A DNA stretch of 64,000 nt from Campylobacter lanienae NCTC 13004 (GCF_002139935.1 NZ_CP015578.1:1116001-1180000); one strand, 5' to 3'; shown: positions 8,945-16,814, counted from the first letter of the stretch. The notes: a model not told the origin generated them from the letters alone. Translations and numbers: made by a program.

Positions 8945-10336
8945 TTAAGCTCTTTTTTTTATCTCAAGTCTCTCAAAGTCAAACTCATCAGGGTGATTTA
9001 TAGCATAATTAAACTTATCTCTATCAATTTTTTTATCCCAGATTCCTACGATTAGACAAGCGACTGCGTTGCCACAGAGATTTCCCACCGCACGCATCTC
9101 ACTCATAAATTTATCAACCCCAAGTAGCACCGTCACAGTCACCACAGATATGACATCATGCATAGAACCAAGCGTCCCAGCTAACACTACAAATCCAGAT
9201 CCCGTTACGCCCACAGCGCCCTTACTAGTAACCATTAAAATCAGTAAAATACTAAGCAAATGTGAAAAACTAAGCTCTATATCAAAAGCTTGAGCCAAAA
9301 ATATAACGCAAGATGATAGATAAATATTTGTACAATCTAGGTTAAAAGAGTAGCCAAAAGGGGTGATTACGCCGACGCAGCCTTTGTGAATTCCAGCGCT
9401 TTCTAGCTTTTTCATAAGTGGAGCTAAGGCGACTTCGCTTGAGCTAGTAGCGAAGACAACTAGCACCTCTTTTGCGATAAAGCGCATAAATTTAAATATA
9501 TTTACCTTAGCTAAGTAGCAAATCACGCCAAGCACAACAAAGATAAATATCAAACACGATACTAGCATAGTCCCAAGCAGACTTAGCATACCAATGAGAC
9601 TCTCAATCCCAAATTTACCGATGAGATAGGCCATCGCACAATACGCCGCTAAAGGGCTAAGCCACATAAAAATACTAAGGATTTTTAGCACCCAGTGTTG
9701 GGCTTTTTCAATAGGTTTTATGAAAAAATCTTTAATTTTCTTTGGTGCGAAGCTTAACGCAATTGCTGAAATCAAAGCCATGAAAAGCACTTGAAGTGTA
9801 TTAGCTTTGATAAATGGGGTGATAACGATACTTAGGGCTAAAAGGGCATTTTTAAACACACCTAAAACAAAGCCAAATCCGCTAAGCATACTTAAATCAT
9901 CATAGGCAAAAAGCGGAGTTTTTGGCACTGCGTTTGCTAGTATCGACCAGATCGAGCCTACATCTTTTGAGGCCCCAGAGAATTTCTCTACACTACTAGG
10001 ATCAAAGGAGTTAGCATCTAAATGCATTCCTACGCCAGGCTCTAATAATAGCGAACCTAAAATACCAACAGCCAAAGCCACCGTGCTAACTACTTCAAAG
10101 TATATAAAGCCCTTTAAACCTATACTTCCAAGGTCTTTCAAGCTCTCTAAACCCACAATGCCAGCAATAATAGTAAGAAAGATAATGGGCCCTACCATCC
10201 ACTTTAAAATCATGATAAAATAGTCAATTCCAAATTTACTATCAATGCCAATTTGCGGAAAAAAATAACCTACGAAAATACCAAGCACTATTGCTAAAAC
10301 AACCCAAAATGCAAGATTTTTAAACACTCCAAGCAT
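8945..10336 (-). CDS. dctA: Dicarboxylate/amino acid:cation symporter (DctA type)
   Basis: This 463-residue inner-membrane transporter of the DAACS family has about eight membrane segments and two re-entrant hairpins. The serine-rich hairpin TSSSEVALAPLMKK, the unwound GYSFNLDCTNIYL and the second hairpin TSKGAVGVTGSGF are all present. The C-terminal FMSEMRAVGNLCGN is close to DctA's FMSEARALTNLVGN, so C4-dicarboxylates (succinate, fumarate, malate) are the likely substrates. In LDCTN a cysteine replaces the usual glycine. It is a single-gene unit. Confidence 0.8.
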   Translation of the reverse strand: MLGVFKNLAFWVVLAIVLGIFVGYFFPQIGIDSKFGIDYFIMILKWMVGPIIFLTIIAGIVGLESLKDLGSIGLKGFIYFEVVSTVALAVGILGSLLLEPGVGMHLDANSFDPSSVEKFSGASKDVGSIWSILANAVPKTPLFAYDDLSMLSGFGFVLGVFKNALLALSIVITPFIKANTLQVLFMALISAIALSFAPKKIKDFFIKPIEKAQHWVLKILSIFMWLSPLAAYCAMAYLIGKFGIESLIGMLSLLGTMLVSCLIFIFVVLGVICYLAKVNIFKFMRFIAKEVLVVFATSSSEVALAPLMKKLESAGIHKGCVGVITPFGYSFNLDCTNIYLSSCVIFLAQAFDIELSFSHLLSILLILMVTSKGAVGVTGSGFVVLAGTLGSMHDVISVVTVTVLLGVDKFMSEMRAVGNLCGNAVACLIVGIWDKKIDRDKFNYAINHPDEFDFERLEIKKRA

Positions 10337-10656
10337 ACTAAAACCTTAAAAAATAGAAAATTCTAGCACAATAAAACTTAAATTTAGCAAGAAATCAAGG
10401 TGAATTTCAGATATAACCATATCATCGTAAAAATCAATATCGCATTACAAATCAAAATAATTTATTATCTATTCTTTAAAGCCATAGGCCAATCTCTGTG
10501 GTATAATCTGAAATTTCATATGAAATCACCAAAAAATGAGTTTAATAGCAATATTATAAATACTTTTTTAGTTAATTTTATAAAAATAAATTTAAATTTA
10601 ACAACTGCTAAACAATTTAGATTTATAATATTCCCTTATTATTTTAAGGAGAAATT
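10337..10656 (+). promoter_or_regulatory. Intergenic region with promoter of the cytochrome cluster
   Basis: This 320-base AT-rich spacer lies between the divergent dctA-like gene and the cytochrome cluster. A TATAAT box at 10502-10507 is followed at once by the perfect 14-base palindrome ATTTCATATGAAAT (10513-10526), at the expected transcription start, which could be an operator. A 5' leader of about 130 bases would result. A reading frame of 86 codons across this region has no ribosome site or protein-like composition and is not called. Confidence 0.35.
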
Positions 10657-11070
10657 ATGAAAAAATTAGCCCTAGTCTGTCTGTGTGCTTATGCGCTCAA
10701 TGCTACTTCGTTTAATGCACCTATGAGTGAGTATATAACAGAGCTAAAATCCGAGGCTCTAAAGCTAGATCCAAATTTCAAAGATTTTGATGCTTTAAGG
10801 GGTGAGAAAATCTTCACAACCAAGCATATAGGCAAAAATTCTCAAGAGCTTTCTTGCCAAAGTTGCCATGGTAACGACCTCAAAAAAGAAGCTACCAATA
10901 TATTCACTAACAAAATTATCCCACCGCTCTCACCAAGTGTGAATCCATCTAGGCTAAGCGATGTTAAAGAGGTGAAAAAATGGCTAAAAAGAAATTTCAA
11001 AGATGTCTATTTAAGAGAGGGAACCGCCATAGAAAAGGGCGATGTCTTATACTATCTAATCAAACAATAA
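10657..11070 (+). CDS. SHP-like monoheme cytochrome c (DUF1924)
   Basis: The 137-residue product has a signal peptide (MKKLALVCLCAYALNATS) and one heme c site, CQSCH (about residue 67). The order RGEKIF, then LSCQSCHGNDL, then IPPLSPSVNPSRLSD, then KKWLKRNFKDV, fits the DUF1924 family, which includes the oxygen-binding Sphaeroides heme protein SHP. It should be a soluble periplasmic cytochrome. The two downstream genes encode a diheme cytochrome and a cytochrome b, the usual partners of SHP genes, so it is probably the terminal component of that small electron chain. The ribosome site is AAGGAG. Confidence 0.82.
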   Translation: MKKLALVCLCAYALNATSFNAPMSEYITELKSEALKLDPNFKDFDALRGEKIFTTKHIGKNSQELSCQSCHGNDLKKEATNIFTNKIIPPLSPSVNPSRLSDVKEVKKWLKRNFKDVYLREGTAIEKGDVLYYLIKQ

Positions 11071-11080
11071 AGGATAAAAA

Positions 11081-11578
11081 ATGAGATTTTTACTATTTGT
11101 ATTTGTAGCGATTTTAAGCTTAGAAGCAAAGGGGCCAGATGTAAGGCCGGTTGATAATGAGCTATATAAAAAAGAGTGTGCCACCTGTCATTACGGCTAT
11201 CAGCCTGGACTTTTACCGACCCAGTCGTGGGAGTTTATAATGCAAAATTTAGAAAACCACTATGGGAGTGATGCGAGCATTGATGATGAAACAAATAAAA
11301 GCATTCTTAGCTATCTTTTGGCAAATGCTAGCCAAAATGCGATGAACTATAAAAGAAGTGCGAAAATCACAAAATCCCTAGAAAACGGCGTTTTATACAA
11401 GTCAATAACTGAAATTCCATATCATATCAAAAAGCATAGAAAGATAGAAAAATGGATGATAACGCAAAAAGAGGTCAAGACTCTATCTAACTGCACAGCC
11501 TGTCACAAAAAAGCCGATCAAGGCATCTACGGCGATGATAGCGTGAATATACCAAATTATGGGGTTTGGCGTGATTAA
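11081..11578 (+). CDS. Periplasmic diheme cytochrome c (DHC family)
   Basis: The 165-residue product has a signal peptide (MRFLLFVFVAILSLEA) and two heme c sites: CATCH (about residue 29) and CTACH (about residue 138). Between them are LLPTQSWEFIMQNLENHYG and ASIDDETNKSILSYL, hallmarks of the diheme cytochrome found next to SHP genes. It starts ten bases after the SHP-like gene and overlaps the next start by 20 bases, so the three are co-transcribed and probably translationally coupled. It likely relays electrons from the membrane cytochrome b to SHP. Confidence 0.85.
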   Translation: MRFLLFVFVAILSLEAKGPDVRPVDNELYKKECATCHYGYQPGLLPTQSWEFIMQNLENHYGSDASIDDETNKSILSYLLANASQNAMNYKRSAKITKSLENGVLYKSITEIPYHIKKHRKIEKWMITQKEVKTLSNCTACHKKADQGIYGDDSVNIPNYGVWRD

Positions 11579-12665
11579 AAGCTATATTTGGAGTTTTGCG
11601 GCGAGATTTTCCCATCTTGCCTTGATACTTAGCTTTGCTCTTGCTTATGTGTTTAACGAATTTGATGATTTGGTGTATTTTCACGCTGCTTTTGGTGTGA
11701 TATTTGGTGTGGCGATCGTATTTAGGATAGTTTGGGGATTTGTAGGGACAAAATACTCTAAATTTAGCGATTTTAAATTCCAAGGATTAATTAGCTATTT
11801 TGGCTCATTTTTGGGTAAAAAAGAGAGATTTATCGGTCATAATCCCGCTTCAAGTATAGCAATTATCATGATATTGGCCATTGGATTTGTCTGTGTGGTA
11901 TCTGGATTGGTGCTTTATGGCCTGGATAAAAATAGTGGAATTTTCGCTTTTTTATATGATAGTTATGCGAAATTTGAATTTACAAAATCCATCCACGAGT
12001 TATCAGCAAATACCCTTTTGTTTGTAGCGATTATTCATATTTGTGGGGCTTTGATAGATAAGTTTATACACAAAAATGATTCTGTAAATTCTATGATAAC
12101 AGGCTATAAGCTCACCCAAAATGATGAGAGTATAAGGGCAAATTTAGCTCAAAAAATATTTTGTTTTATCTGGATTTTAGCTATTATCGCAATATTTTTA
12201 TATATCTTTAATAAAGATAATTTTATCTTAAAATCTCACGCTTTAAAGGTAGATTATAGCGCACAAAATGCTGTATTTGCCAAAGAGTGCGGTAGCTGCC
12301 ATATGATCTATGCACCATTTTTGTTGCCTAAAAAATCATGGGAGATTATGATGGCAAATTTAGAAGATCACTTTGGCGATGATGCTAGTGTAGATGAAGA
12401 GACAAACAAAGAGATATTAAATTTCCTAAGATCCAATTCAGCTGAACAAAAAGGCAATAAAACAGCATTTAATATACTAAAATACGCTCAAAACGACCAA
12501 AATATCGCCATCACTCAAAATCCATATTGGATAAAAAAGCATAGAAAAATAGATGAAAAAATCTTTTCAAAGAGCGATATCAAATCCAAAGCAAATTGCG
12601 CAGCTTGTCATAAGGGGATCGAAAATGGGATAATTAGTGTGATTGAGTATGAAAAGATAAGATAA
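11559..12665 (+). CDS. Cytochrome b561-type membrane protein fused to a second diheme cytochrome c domain
   Basis: Residues 1 to about 170 form a four-helix di-heme cytochrome b with histidines in RFSHLALI, YFHAAFG and later helices (SIHELSAN, IHICGAL). A further membrane helix (CFIWILAIIAIFLYIF, about residue 205) leads into a periplasmic domain of about 130 residues. That domain carries CGSCH and CAACH plus LLPKKSWEIMMANLEDHFG and ASVDEETNKEIL, which closely resembles the whole upstream diheme cytochrome. The protein should take electrons from the quinone pool to its own periplasmic hemes. An upstream in-frame GTG three codons in is an alternative start. Confidence 0.85.
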   Translation: MGFGVIKSYIWSFAARFSHLALILSFALAYVFNEFDDLVYFHAAFGVIFGVAIVFRIVWGFVGTKYSKFSDFKFQGLISYFGSFLGKKERFIGHNPASSIAIIMILAIGFVCVVSGLVLYGLDKNSGIFAFLYDSYAKFEFTKSIHELSANTLLFVAIIHICGALIDKFIHKNDSVNSMITGYKLTQNDESIRANLAQKIFCFIWILAIIAIFLYIFNKDNFILKSHALKVDYSAQNAVFAKECGSCHMIYAPFLLPKKSWEIMMANLEDHFGDDASVDEETNKEILNFLRSNSAEQKGNKTAFNILKYAQNDQNIAITQNPYWIKKHRKIDEKIFSKSDIKSKANCAACHKGIENGIISVIEYEKIR

Positions 12666-12745
12666 TTTTTTAATTTAATTTAATGCTATAAATCACCGCT
12701 TCGCCCATCTGATAGTGATAAATTTAGAAAATAGATTTTAAACTA

Positions 12746-13042
12746 TTAAACACTTTGGGCGATTTTTTCCATTTTGGCTAGTAGTTTTGATCGTTCATTA
12801 TCATCTAAATTTCCATATAAAAGCTGATTCATAGCTTGCATAAAATCAAATGTAGCAAATAATTTAGCATCGTTATTTGCTTCTTTGGCGGCATTTGAGA
12901 TAGCGGAGTCTATATCGCTAGAGTTGTTTTTTATCCCTTCTAAATTTTGTAAAATTTCATCAAATTCGCCATTTTTTTCGAATTTAGCTTGATTGGTGGC
13001 TATATTCATTAATTTTGTGGTTAGTTCATTGTCTATTGTCAT
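12746..13042 (-). CDS. Hypothetical protein
   Basis: This 98-residue acidic protein is predicted to be almost all helical, without cysteine, signal peptide or membrane segment. Its C-terminal half (FDFMQAMNQLLYGNLDDNER, then SKLLAKMEKIAQS) looks like a helical pair. No family is recognised. It stands alone between the cytochrome cluster and the repeat region before flagellin. Its codon use is like its neighbours. Confidence 0.55.
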   Translation of the reverse strand: MTIDNELTTKLMNIATNQAKFEKNGEFDEILQNLEGIKNNSSDIDSAISNAAKEANNDAKLFATFDFMQAMNQLLYGNLDDNERSKLLAKMEKIAQSV

Positions 13043-13188
13043 ATTTTAGCCTTGTATTGTGAATTTACACAATACAAGCAAATTTTAGACCAAATTTCAC
13101 TATTAAGTAGCTTGACTAAGAAGCAAAACAAATTCATTTTTTACGCTCATTATAGTTTTAAAAAATTATTAGATCTGTGCGAAGCACA

Positions 13189-13241
13189 AAATTTTCGCAA
13201 CAGTAAAATAACCTTAAATGGTTATTTTACGGATAAAATTT
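13189..13241 (+). repeat. 53-base hairpin repeat, copy 1
   Basis: This imperfect palindrome has an inner stem GTAAAATAACC / GGTTATTTTAC (11 bp perfect, TTAAAT loop) and outer arms AAATTTT / AAAATTT. Related copies occur at 15850, 61059 and 61168, where the inner stem differs at paired positions. It lies 52 bases upstream of composite repeat A. Confidence 0.85.
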
Positions 13242-13258
13242 GGAATAATTAATCTTAA

Positions 13259-13464
13259 AAGGCTTTTACAGGGGGTTAGGGGGTTATTAAGGGGAAAGTT
13301 TGTGTTACTATTATTCGTAGCATCGCAAACGATGATTTACATCGTTTTGCTGTTACGCTACTCATCTGCCAAAAAAGCGCTTTTTATTTTTATCTACTTT
13401 TAGCAGCGTAGCAAAGCCACGCCTAAAGTAGCAAACACTAAAGCCCCGCAAGCGGGGTACCCCT
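13259..13464 (+). repeat. Composite hairpin repeat, copy A (direct to B)
   Basis: This unit of about 206 bases begins AAGGCTTTTACAGGGGGTTA and ends GGGGTACCCC. It is a chain of hairpins: 13317-13361 (GTAGC/GCTAC outer, AACGATG/CATCGTT inner), AAAAAGCGCTTTTT, 13394-13431 (CTACTTTTAG/CTAAAGTAG outer, GCGT/ACGC inner) and 13445-13458 (CCCCGC/GCGGGG). Copy B, in the same orientation, starts 238 bases downstream. The two differ mainly inside the last two hairpins, where pairing is kept. Open reading frames inside it are not believed. Confidence 0.9.
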
Positions 13465-13496
13465 ATAAAAATCCGTGGTGTAAGCCACCCATTGAA

Positions 13497-13703
13497 AGGC
13501 TTTTACAGGGGGTTAGGGGTTGTTAAGGGGGAAGCCAAGGTGTTGCTATCCTTCGTAGCGTCGCAAACGATGATTTACATCGTTTTGCTGTTACGCTACT
13601 CATCTGCCAAAAAAGCGCTTTTTTATTTTTACCTACTTTTAACGCACGAACAAAGTCCGTGCTAAAGTAGCAAATACTAAAGTCCCCATAAATGGGGTAC
13701 CCC
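13497..13703 (+). repeat. Composite hairpin repeat, copy B; left arm of inverted repeat around flagellin
   Basis: This 207-base unit is built like copy A. Its hairpins are at 13556-13600, the AAAAAAGCGCTTTTTT palindrome, 13633-13670 (inner stem GCACG/CGTGC) and 13684-13697 (CCCCAT/ATGGGG). It is nearly identical to the inverted copy C at 16079-16286, with only a handful of differences by eye. Copies B and C thus enclose the flagellin gene as a long inverted repeat with about 2.4 kb between the arms. Confidence 0.9.
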
Positions 13704-13996
13704 ATTTATCCGCCCCAAATCTTTTTTAGCAAATTTGAAATTTTATTAAAATCTCAAAATAGATTTAAAAATAAATTTCTTCACTATACAAATCTATAAA
13801 AACCAATAAAATTCCAAATTCTCTAAAATTTAATTACATTCTCATTACAAATTCATTTTAATCCATTTTTCTTTAATTTTTTACCATTATATTACTTACA
13901 ACTAACCATTAAAATATAATTAATTTAAGTGATATTTAAGCCAAAAAGGTAAATTTATATAAAAATTTTTAAATTTTTTAAAAAATTTAGTGAATT

Positions 13997-14005
13997 CCCC
14001 CCCCC
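13997..14005 (+). repeat. Poly-C tract (C9) upstream of the flagellin promoter
   Basis: Nine consecutive C residues lie in otherwise AT-rich DNA, five bases before the putative -35 element of the flagellin promoter. Homopolymeric G/C tracts of this length slip during replication in Campylobacter and act as contingency loci. Here a length change would alter promoter-upstream spacing rather than a reading frame. Confidence 0.85.
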
Positions 14006-14009
14006 ATAT

Positions 14010-14036
14010 TAATATTTTAATCTTTCGTGCGATATA
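14010..14036 (+). promoter_or_regulatory. Putative sigma28 (FliA) promoter of flagellin
   Basis: TAATATTT (14010-14017), an 11-base spacer and GCGATATA (14029-14036) resemble the sigma28 pattern TAAAGTTT-N11-GCCGATAA, and CGATAT is the usual Campylobacter sigma28 -10 core. It lies about 55 bases before the flagellin ATG. No sigma54 GG/GC pair was seen nearby. Confidence 0.6.
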
Positions 14037-14090
14037 ATGAAATATGCTTAAGCAAAGGATTAAGCTTAAATCTTTTAATAAGGATAAAAT

Positions 14091-15665
14091 ATGAGTTTTA
14101 GAATCAACACTAACATAGCAGCGATGAATGCTCATGCTAACTCACAAATCACAGATAGAGCACTTAGTAGCTCACTTGGTCGCCTTAGTTCAGGCCTTAG
14201 AATTCAAACAGCAGCTGATGATGCTTCTGGCTTAGTTATTGCTGACTCACTAAAAAGCCAAGCCAACTCATTAGGTCAAGCTATATCTAATGGTAATGAC
14301 GCAATAGGTATAGTTCAAACAGCTGATAAAGCTATGGATGAACAGATTAAAATACTAGATACTATTAAAACCAAAGCTATCCAAGCAGCCCAAGATGGTC
14401 AAAATAGTGATTCTAGAAGAGCCCTTCAAAATGATATTAGCAGACTTCTTGAAGAGCTAGATATGATAGCTACTACTACAAGCTTTAATGGCCAACAACT
14501 ATTAAATGGTAACTTCTCTAATAAAAACTTCCAAATAGGTGCTTATAGTAATGAAACAGCTAAAGTAAGCATAGGTGCTACAAACTCAAATACAATTGGG
14601 CATACTAGGTTTGAGACTACTCAAAATGCTCATGTTTCTCTTGTAAGTAATATATCTGCTGGAACGCTAACTATAAAATTAAGCGGTGTAGATGGATATC
14701 CTAATGGTTATGAATTTCAAGCTATTTCTGGAACTATTTTAAAAACTGATGGCTACAAAGCTGTCGCTGAAATGATGAATGGCGTAAGTGATAAAACTGG
14801 TGTAAAAGTAACTGTAAATAATACTCAAGTTATGTCTGAAGCAATAGCTGCTGGGACAATCAATGATTTAACGATAAATGGCGTAACTATTGGTAATGTA
14901 ACTGTAAAAGCCAACGATAGTGATGGAGTATTAGTCGCAGCCATCAACGCTAAAAAAGATGAAACAGGCGTAGAAGCTAGTGTTGAAAATGGTAGATTGG
15001 TTTTAGCGGCTAAAGATGGTAGAGCCATATTAATTGATACTCATTCTGATGCTACTTTTACAATTGCTGGTGCTAAGGATGCTAACTGGTCGGTACAAGG
15101 TATTGCTTATTTAGGCCAATTAACATTTGTTCGCCAAGATGCTAGGGATATTAAAGTTGGTTTAAATGGCATGTCGACTGTTGCTTCTGCGGTATTTACC
15201 GGTGCTAATGCGATAAGTAATGCTAGTGTAGCATCCGTAGCATTTAATCAATCAAGTGTAAATTTAAAATATATGAACTCTGGTACAATCAGCGCCACAA
15301 TAGCTAAAGCAATGGGATTTTTTAATGGTAATGCGTCTAATGCTGGTCAAGAAGTAGATCAAGCCGGTGGAGTAAATACCTATGGTGGTGCTCAAGCTAT
15401 GGTGGATGTAGCTGAATCAGCTAGAAAAACTTTGGATAAACTAAGAGCAGATTTAGGTTCAGTCCAAAACCAATTAGTAGCAACTATCAATAACATCACA
15501 GTTACCCAAGTCAATGTCAAATCAGCTGAAAGTCAGATAAGGGATGTGGATTTTGCTAGTGAGAGTGCAAATTTCTCTAAATTCAATATCCTAGCTCAAA
15601 GTGGTAGCTACGCCATGAGCCAAGCCAACGCTGTCCAACAAAATATATTAAGATTGTTACAATAA
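14091..15665 (+). CDS. flaA: Flagellin
   Basis: This is the major filament protein, exported by the flagellar type III apparatus and polymerised outside the cell. The 524 residues show the conserved D0/D1 N-terminus (MSFRINTNIAAMNAHANSQ, then RLSSGLRIQTAADDASGL, about residues 1-150), a variable central domain (about 165-420) rich in Val, Ala, Asn and Thr, and the conserved C-terminus ending ANAVQQNILRLLQ. It is somewhat shorter than C. jejuni FlaA. Ser/Thr residues in the centre are candidate O-glycosylation sites. No second flagellin adjoins it, unlike tandem flaA-flaB loci. The start follows AAGGAT. A naming to flaA rather than flaB rests on the sigma28 promoter. Confidence 0.95.
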   Translation: MSFRINTNIAAMNAHANSQITDRALSSSLGRLSSGLRIQTAADDASGLVIADSLKSQANSLGQAISNGNDAIGIVQTADKAMDEQIKILDTIKTKAIQAAQDGQNSDSRRALQNDISRLLEELDMIATTTSFNGQQLLNGNFSNKNFQIGAYSNETAKVSIGATNSNTIGHTRFETTQNAHVSLVSNISAGTLTIKLSGVDGYPNGYEFQAISGTILKTDGYKAVAEMMNGVSDKTGVKVTVNNTQVMSEAIAAGTINDLTINGVTIGNVTVKANDSDGVLVAAINAKKDETGVEASVENGRLVLAAKDGRAILIDTHSDATFTIAGAKDANWSVQGIAYLGQLTFVRQDARDIKVGLNGMSTVASAVFTGANAISNASVASVAFNQSSVNLKYMNSGTISATIAKAMGFFNGNASNAGQEVDQAGGVNTYGGAQAMVDVAESARKTLDKLRADLGSVQNQLVATINNITVTQVNVKSAESQIRDVDFASESANFSKFNILAQSGSYAMSQANAVQQNILRLLQ

Positions 15666-15696
15666 TTTAAATCTGTGCTTCGCACAGGTTTAAATT
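15664..15696 (+). terminator. Flagellin terminator
   Basis: AATTTAAATCTGTGC pairs with GCACAGGTTTAAATT (15 bp with one wobble) around a three-base TTC loop. It begins at the flagellin stop codon and is followed by ATTTTTATTTTTTA, a strong intrinsic terminator. Confidence 0.9.
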
Positions 15697-15713
15697 ATTT
15701 TTATTTTTTACTT

Positions 15714-15952
15714 CGCACGGCAACAAGTCGCCGTTTGCGACAGGGAGTTACACTCCCTTGACCCACCTAAAGTTATCCATCCGACAAGCGGATTGAATTT
15801 AGGTTTTTATTTTTTACTTCGCAGACTAGCAAAGCTAGTCTTTGCGATAAAATTTTCGCAATAGCAAAATAACCTTAAATGGTTGTTTTGTGGCGAAAAT
15901 TTGGAATGTGACCCATTCGCCCTTGACCCACCTAAAGCCCCACTTCGTGGGG
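15714..15952 (+). repeat. Hairpin-module block downstream of flagellin
   Basis: This stretch is made of hairpin modules rather than genes. CGCACGGC...GCCGTTTGCG at 15714-15739 recurs at 61329-61354. GACTAGC/GCTAGTC follows near 15825. The 53-base hairpin (copy 2) occupies 15850-15902, with inner stem CAAAATAACC/GGTTGTTTTG containing a T-G wobble. CCCCAC-TTC-GTGGGG lies at 15938-15952 and recurs at 61388-61402. From 15953 to 16078 only AT-rich sequence is seen. Confidence 0.8.
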
Positions 15953-16078
15953 CGCCCCAATTCTTTGCCCGAAATTTTTTAGAAATTTGAATTTTAAATT
16001 TATATTTCTTTTTTTGCGGATTTAAATTTTTGAAATATGAGAGAAATCTAAATTTTTCTTTTCTTTTTTAAGTGGGAA

Positions 16079-16286
16079 GGGGTACCCCATTTATGGGGAC
16101 TTTAGCGTTTGCTACTTTAGCACGGACTTTGTTCGTGCGTTAAAAGTAGGTAAAAATAAAAAGCGCTTTTTTGGCAGATGAGTAGCGTAACAGCAAAAAC
16201 GATGTAAATCATCGTTTGCGACGCTACGAAGGATAGCAACACCTTAGCTTCGCTTTTAACAACCCCTAACCCCCTGTAAAAGCCTT
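16079..16286 (-). repeat. Composite hairpin repeat, copy C; right arm of inverted repeat around flagellin
   Basis: Read on the minus strand, this 208-base unit starts AAGGCTTTTACAGGGGGTTA and ends GGGGTACCCC, like copies A and B. It keeps the same hairpin chain and is closest to B, sharing the GCACG/CGTGC and CCCCAT/ATGGGG stems. Small differences lie near GTTAAAAGCGAAGC and one extra T in a T-run. The region from 16287 to 16418 holds a degenerate trace of the 53-base hairpin and no gene. Confidence 0.9.
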
Positions 16287-16418
16287 CTATTTTTTAACTT
16301 CGCTAGAGCTAAAGATAATCTTTGTGGCAAAATTTTCGCAATTGTTAAATAAGTTTGATTTGCAGTAGAAGTTTGGTTTTGGTAATTTTATGGTAAAATA
16401 AATTTATCTTAATCTGCG

Positions 16419-16814
16419 TTAAAACTCTATGCTCTCGGCAATTGGGATAGTGTCTTTGGTGAGATTTTTCTTGCTGCGATTGTAGCTTTTGATTATTGGT
16501 TCGGTTGTGATTTCATATCCCTTAATCAAAATAGCAAAATAACCAAATTTAGCCCCATCTAATCTAGCATAGACAAGGTCGCCTACATTACACGCTGTGG
16601 AGCTAAAACCTTGGGCTTGTGATAATTTGCCATTGCTAGTATCGACAGATTCTATAGTGTATATATAGCCGTTAGAAACCTTGCTAATTGAGGTTATGGT
16701 GCCTTTGATATAGCTGTTTTTGGTGGATTTGACTTCGGTTTTGGTAGTTGTGCATCCAACTACCAAAAACACAAAAAACGCCAAAAATATACTACGCAGT
16801 AACATTAATAGCAT
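16419..16814 (-). CDS. Putative lipoprotein
   Basis: The 131-residue product has a signal peptide ending in the lipobox VVGC (Cys at about residue 21), then a small beta-rich domain (IKGTITSISKVSNGYIYTIE, later GDLVYARLDG). The start overlaps the end of the upstream DUF5610-like gene by 14 or 23 bases, depending on which of two in-frame ATGs is used, so translation is probably coupled. The link to a flagella-associated gene suggests a role in the cell envelope or motility, but no family is recognised. Confidence 0.65.
   Translation of the reverse strand: MLLMLLRSIFLAFFVFLVVGCTTTKTEVKSTKNSYIKGTITSISKVSNGYIYTIESVDTSNGKLSQAQGFSSTACNVGDLVYARLDGAKFGYFAILIKGYEITTEPIIKSYNRSKKNLTKDTIPIAESIEF

Noticed and set aside
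10400-10660. An 86-codon plus-strand frame before the SHP-like gene
   Set aside because: Composition is that of translated AT-rich spacer, no ribosome site, and it covers the promoter region of the cytochrome cluster.
13218-13705. Reading frames of about 60 codons on both strands inside the composite repeats (also at 61108-61365)
   Set aside because: They lie wholly in hairpin repeats, follow the repeat rather than a protein pattern, differ in frame between copies and lack ribosome sites.
13497-16286. Flagellin region as an insertion sequence or composite transposon
   Set aside because: There is no transposase gene, no target-site duplication was seen, and the arms are chains of hairpins rather than IS ends.
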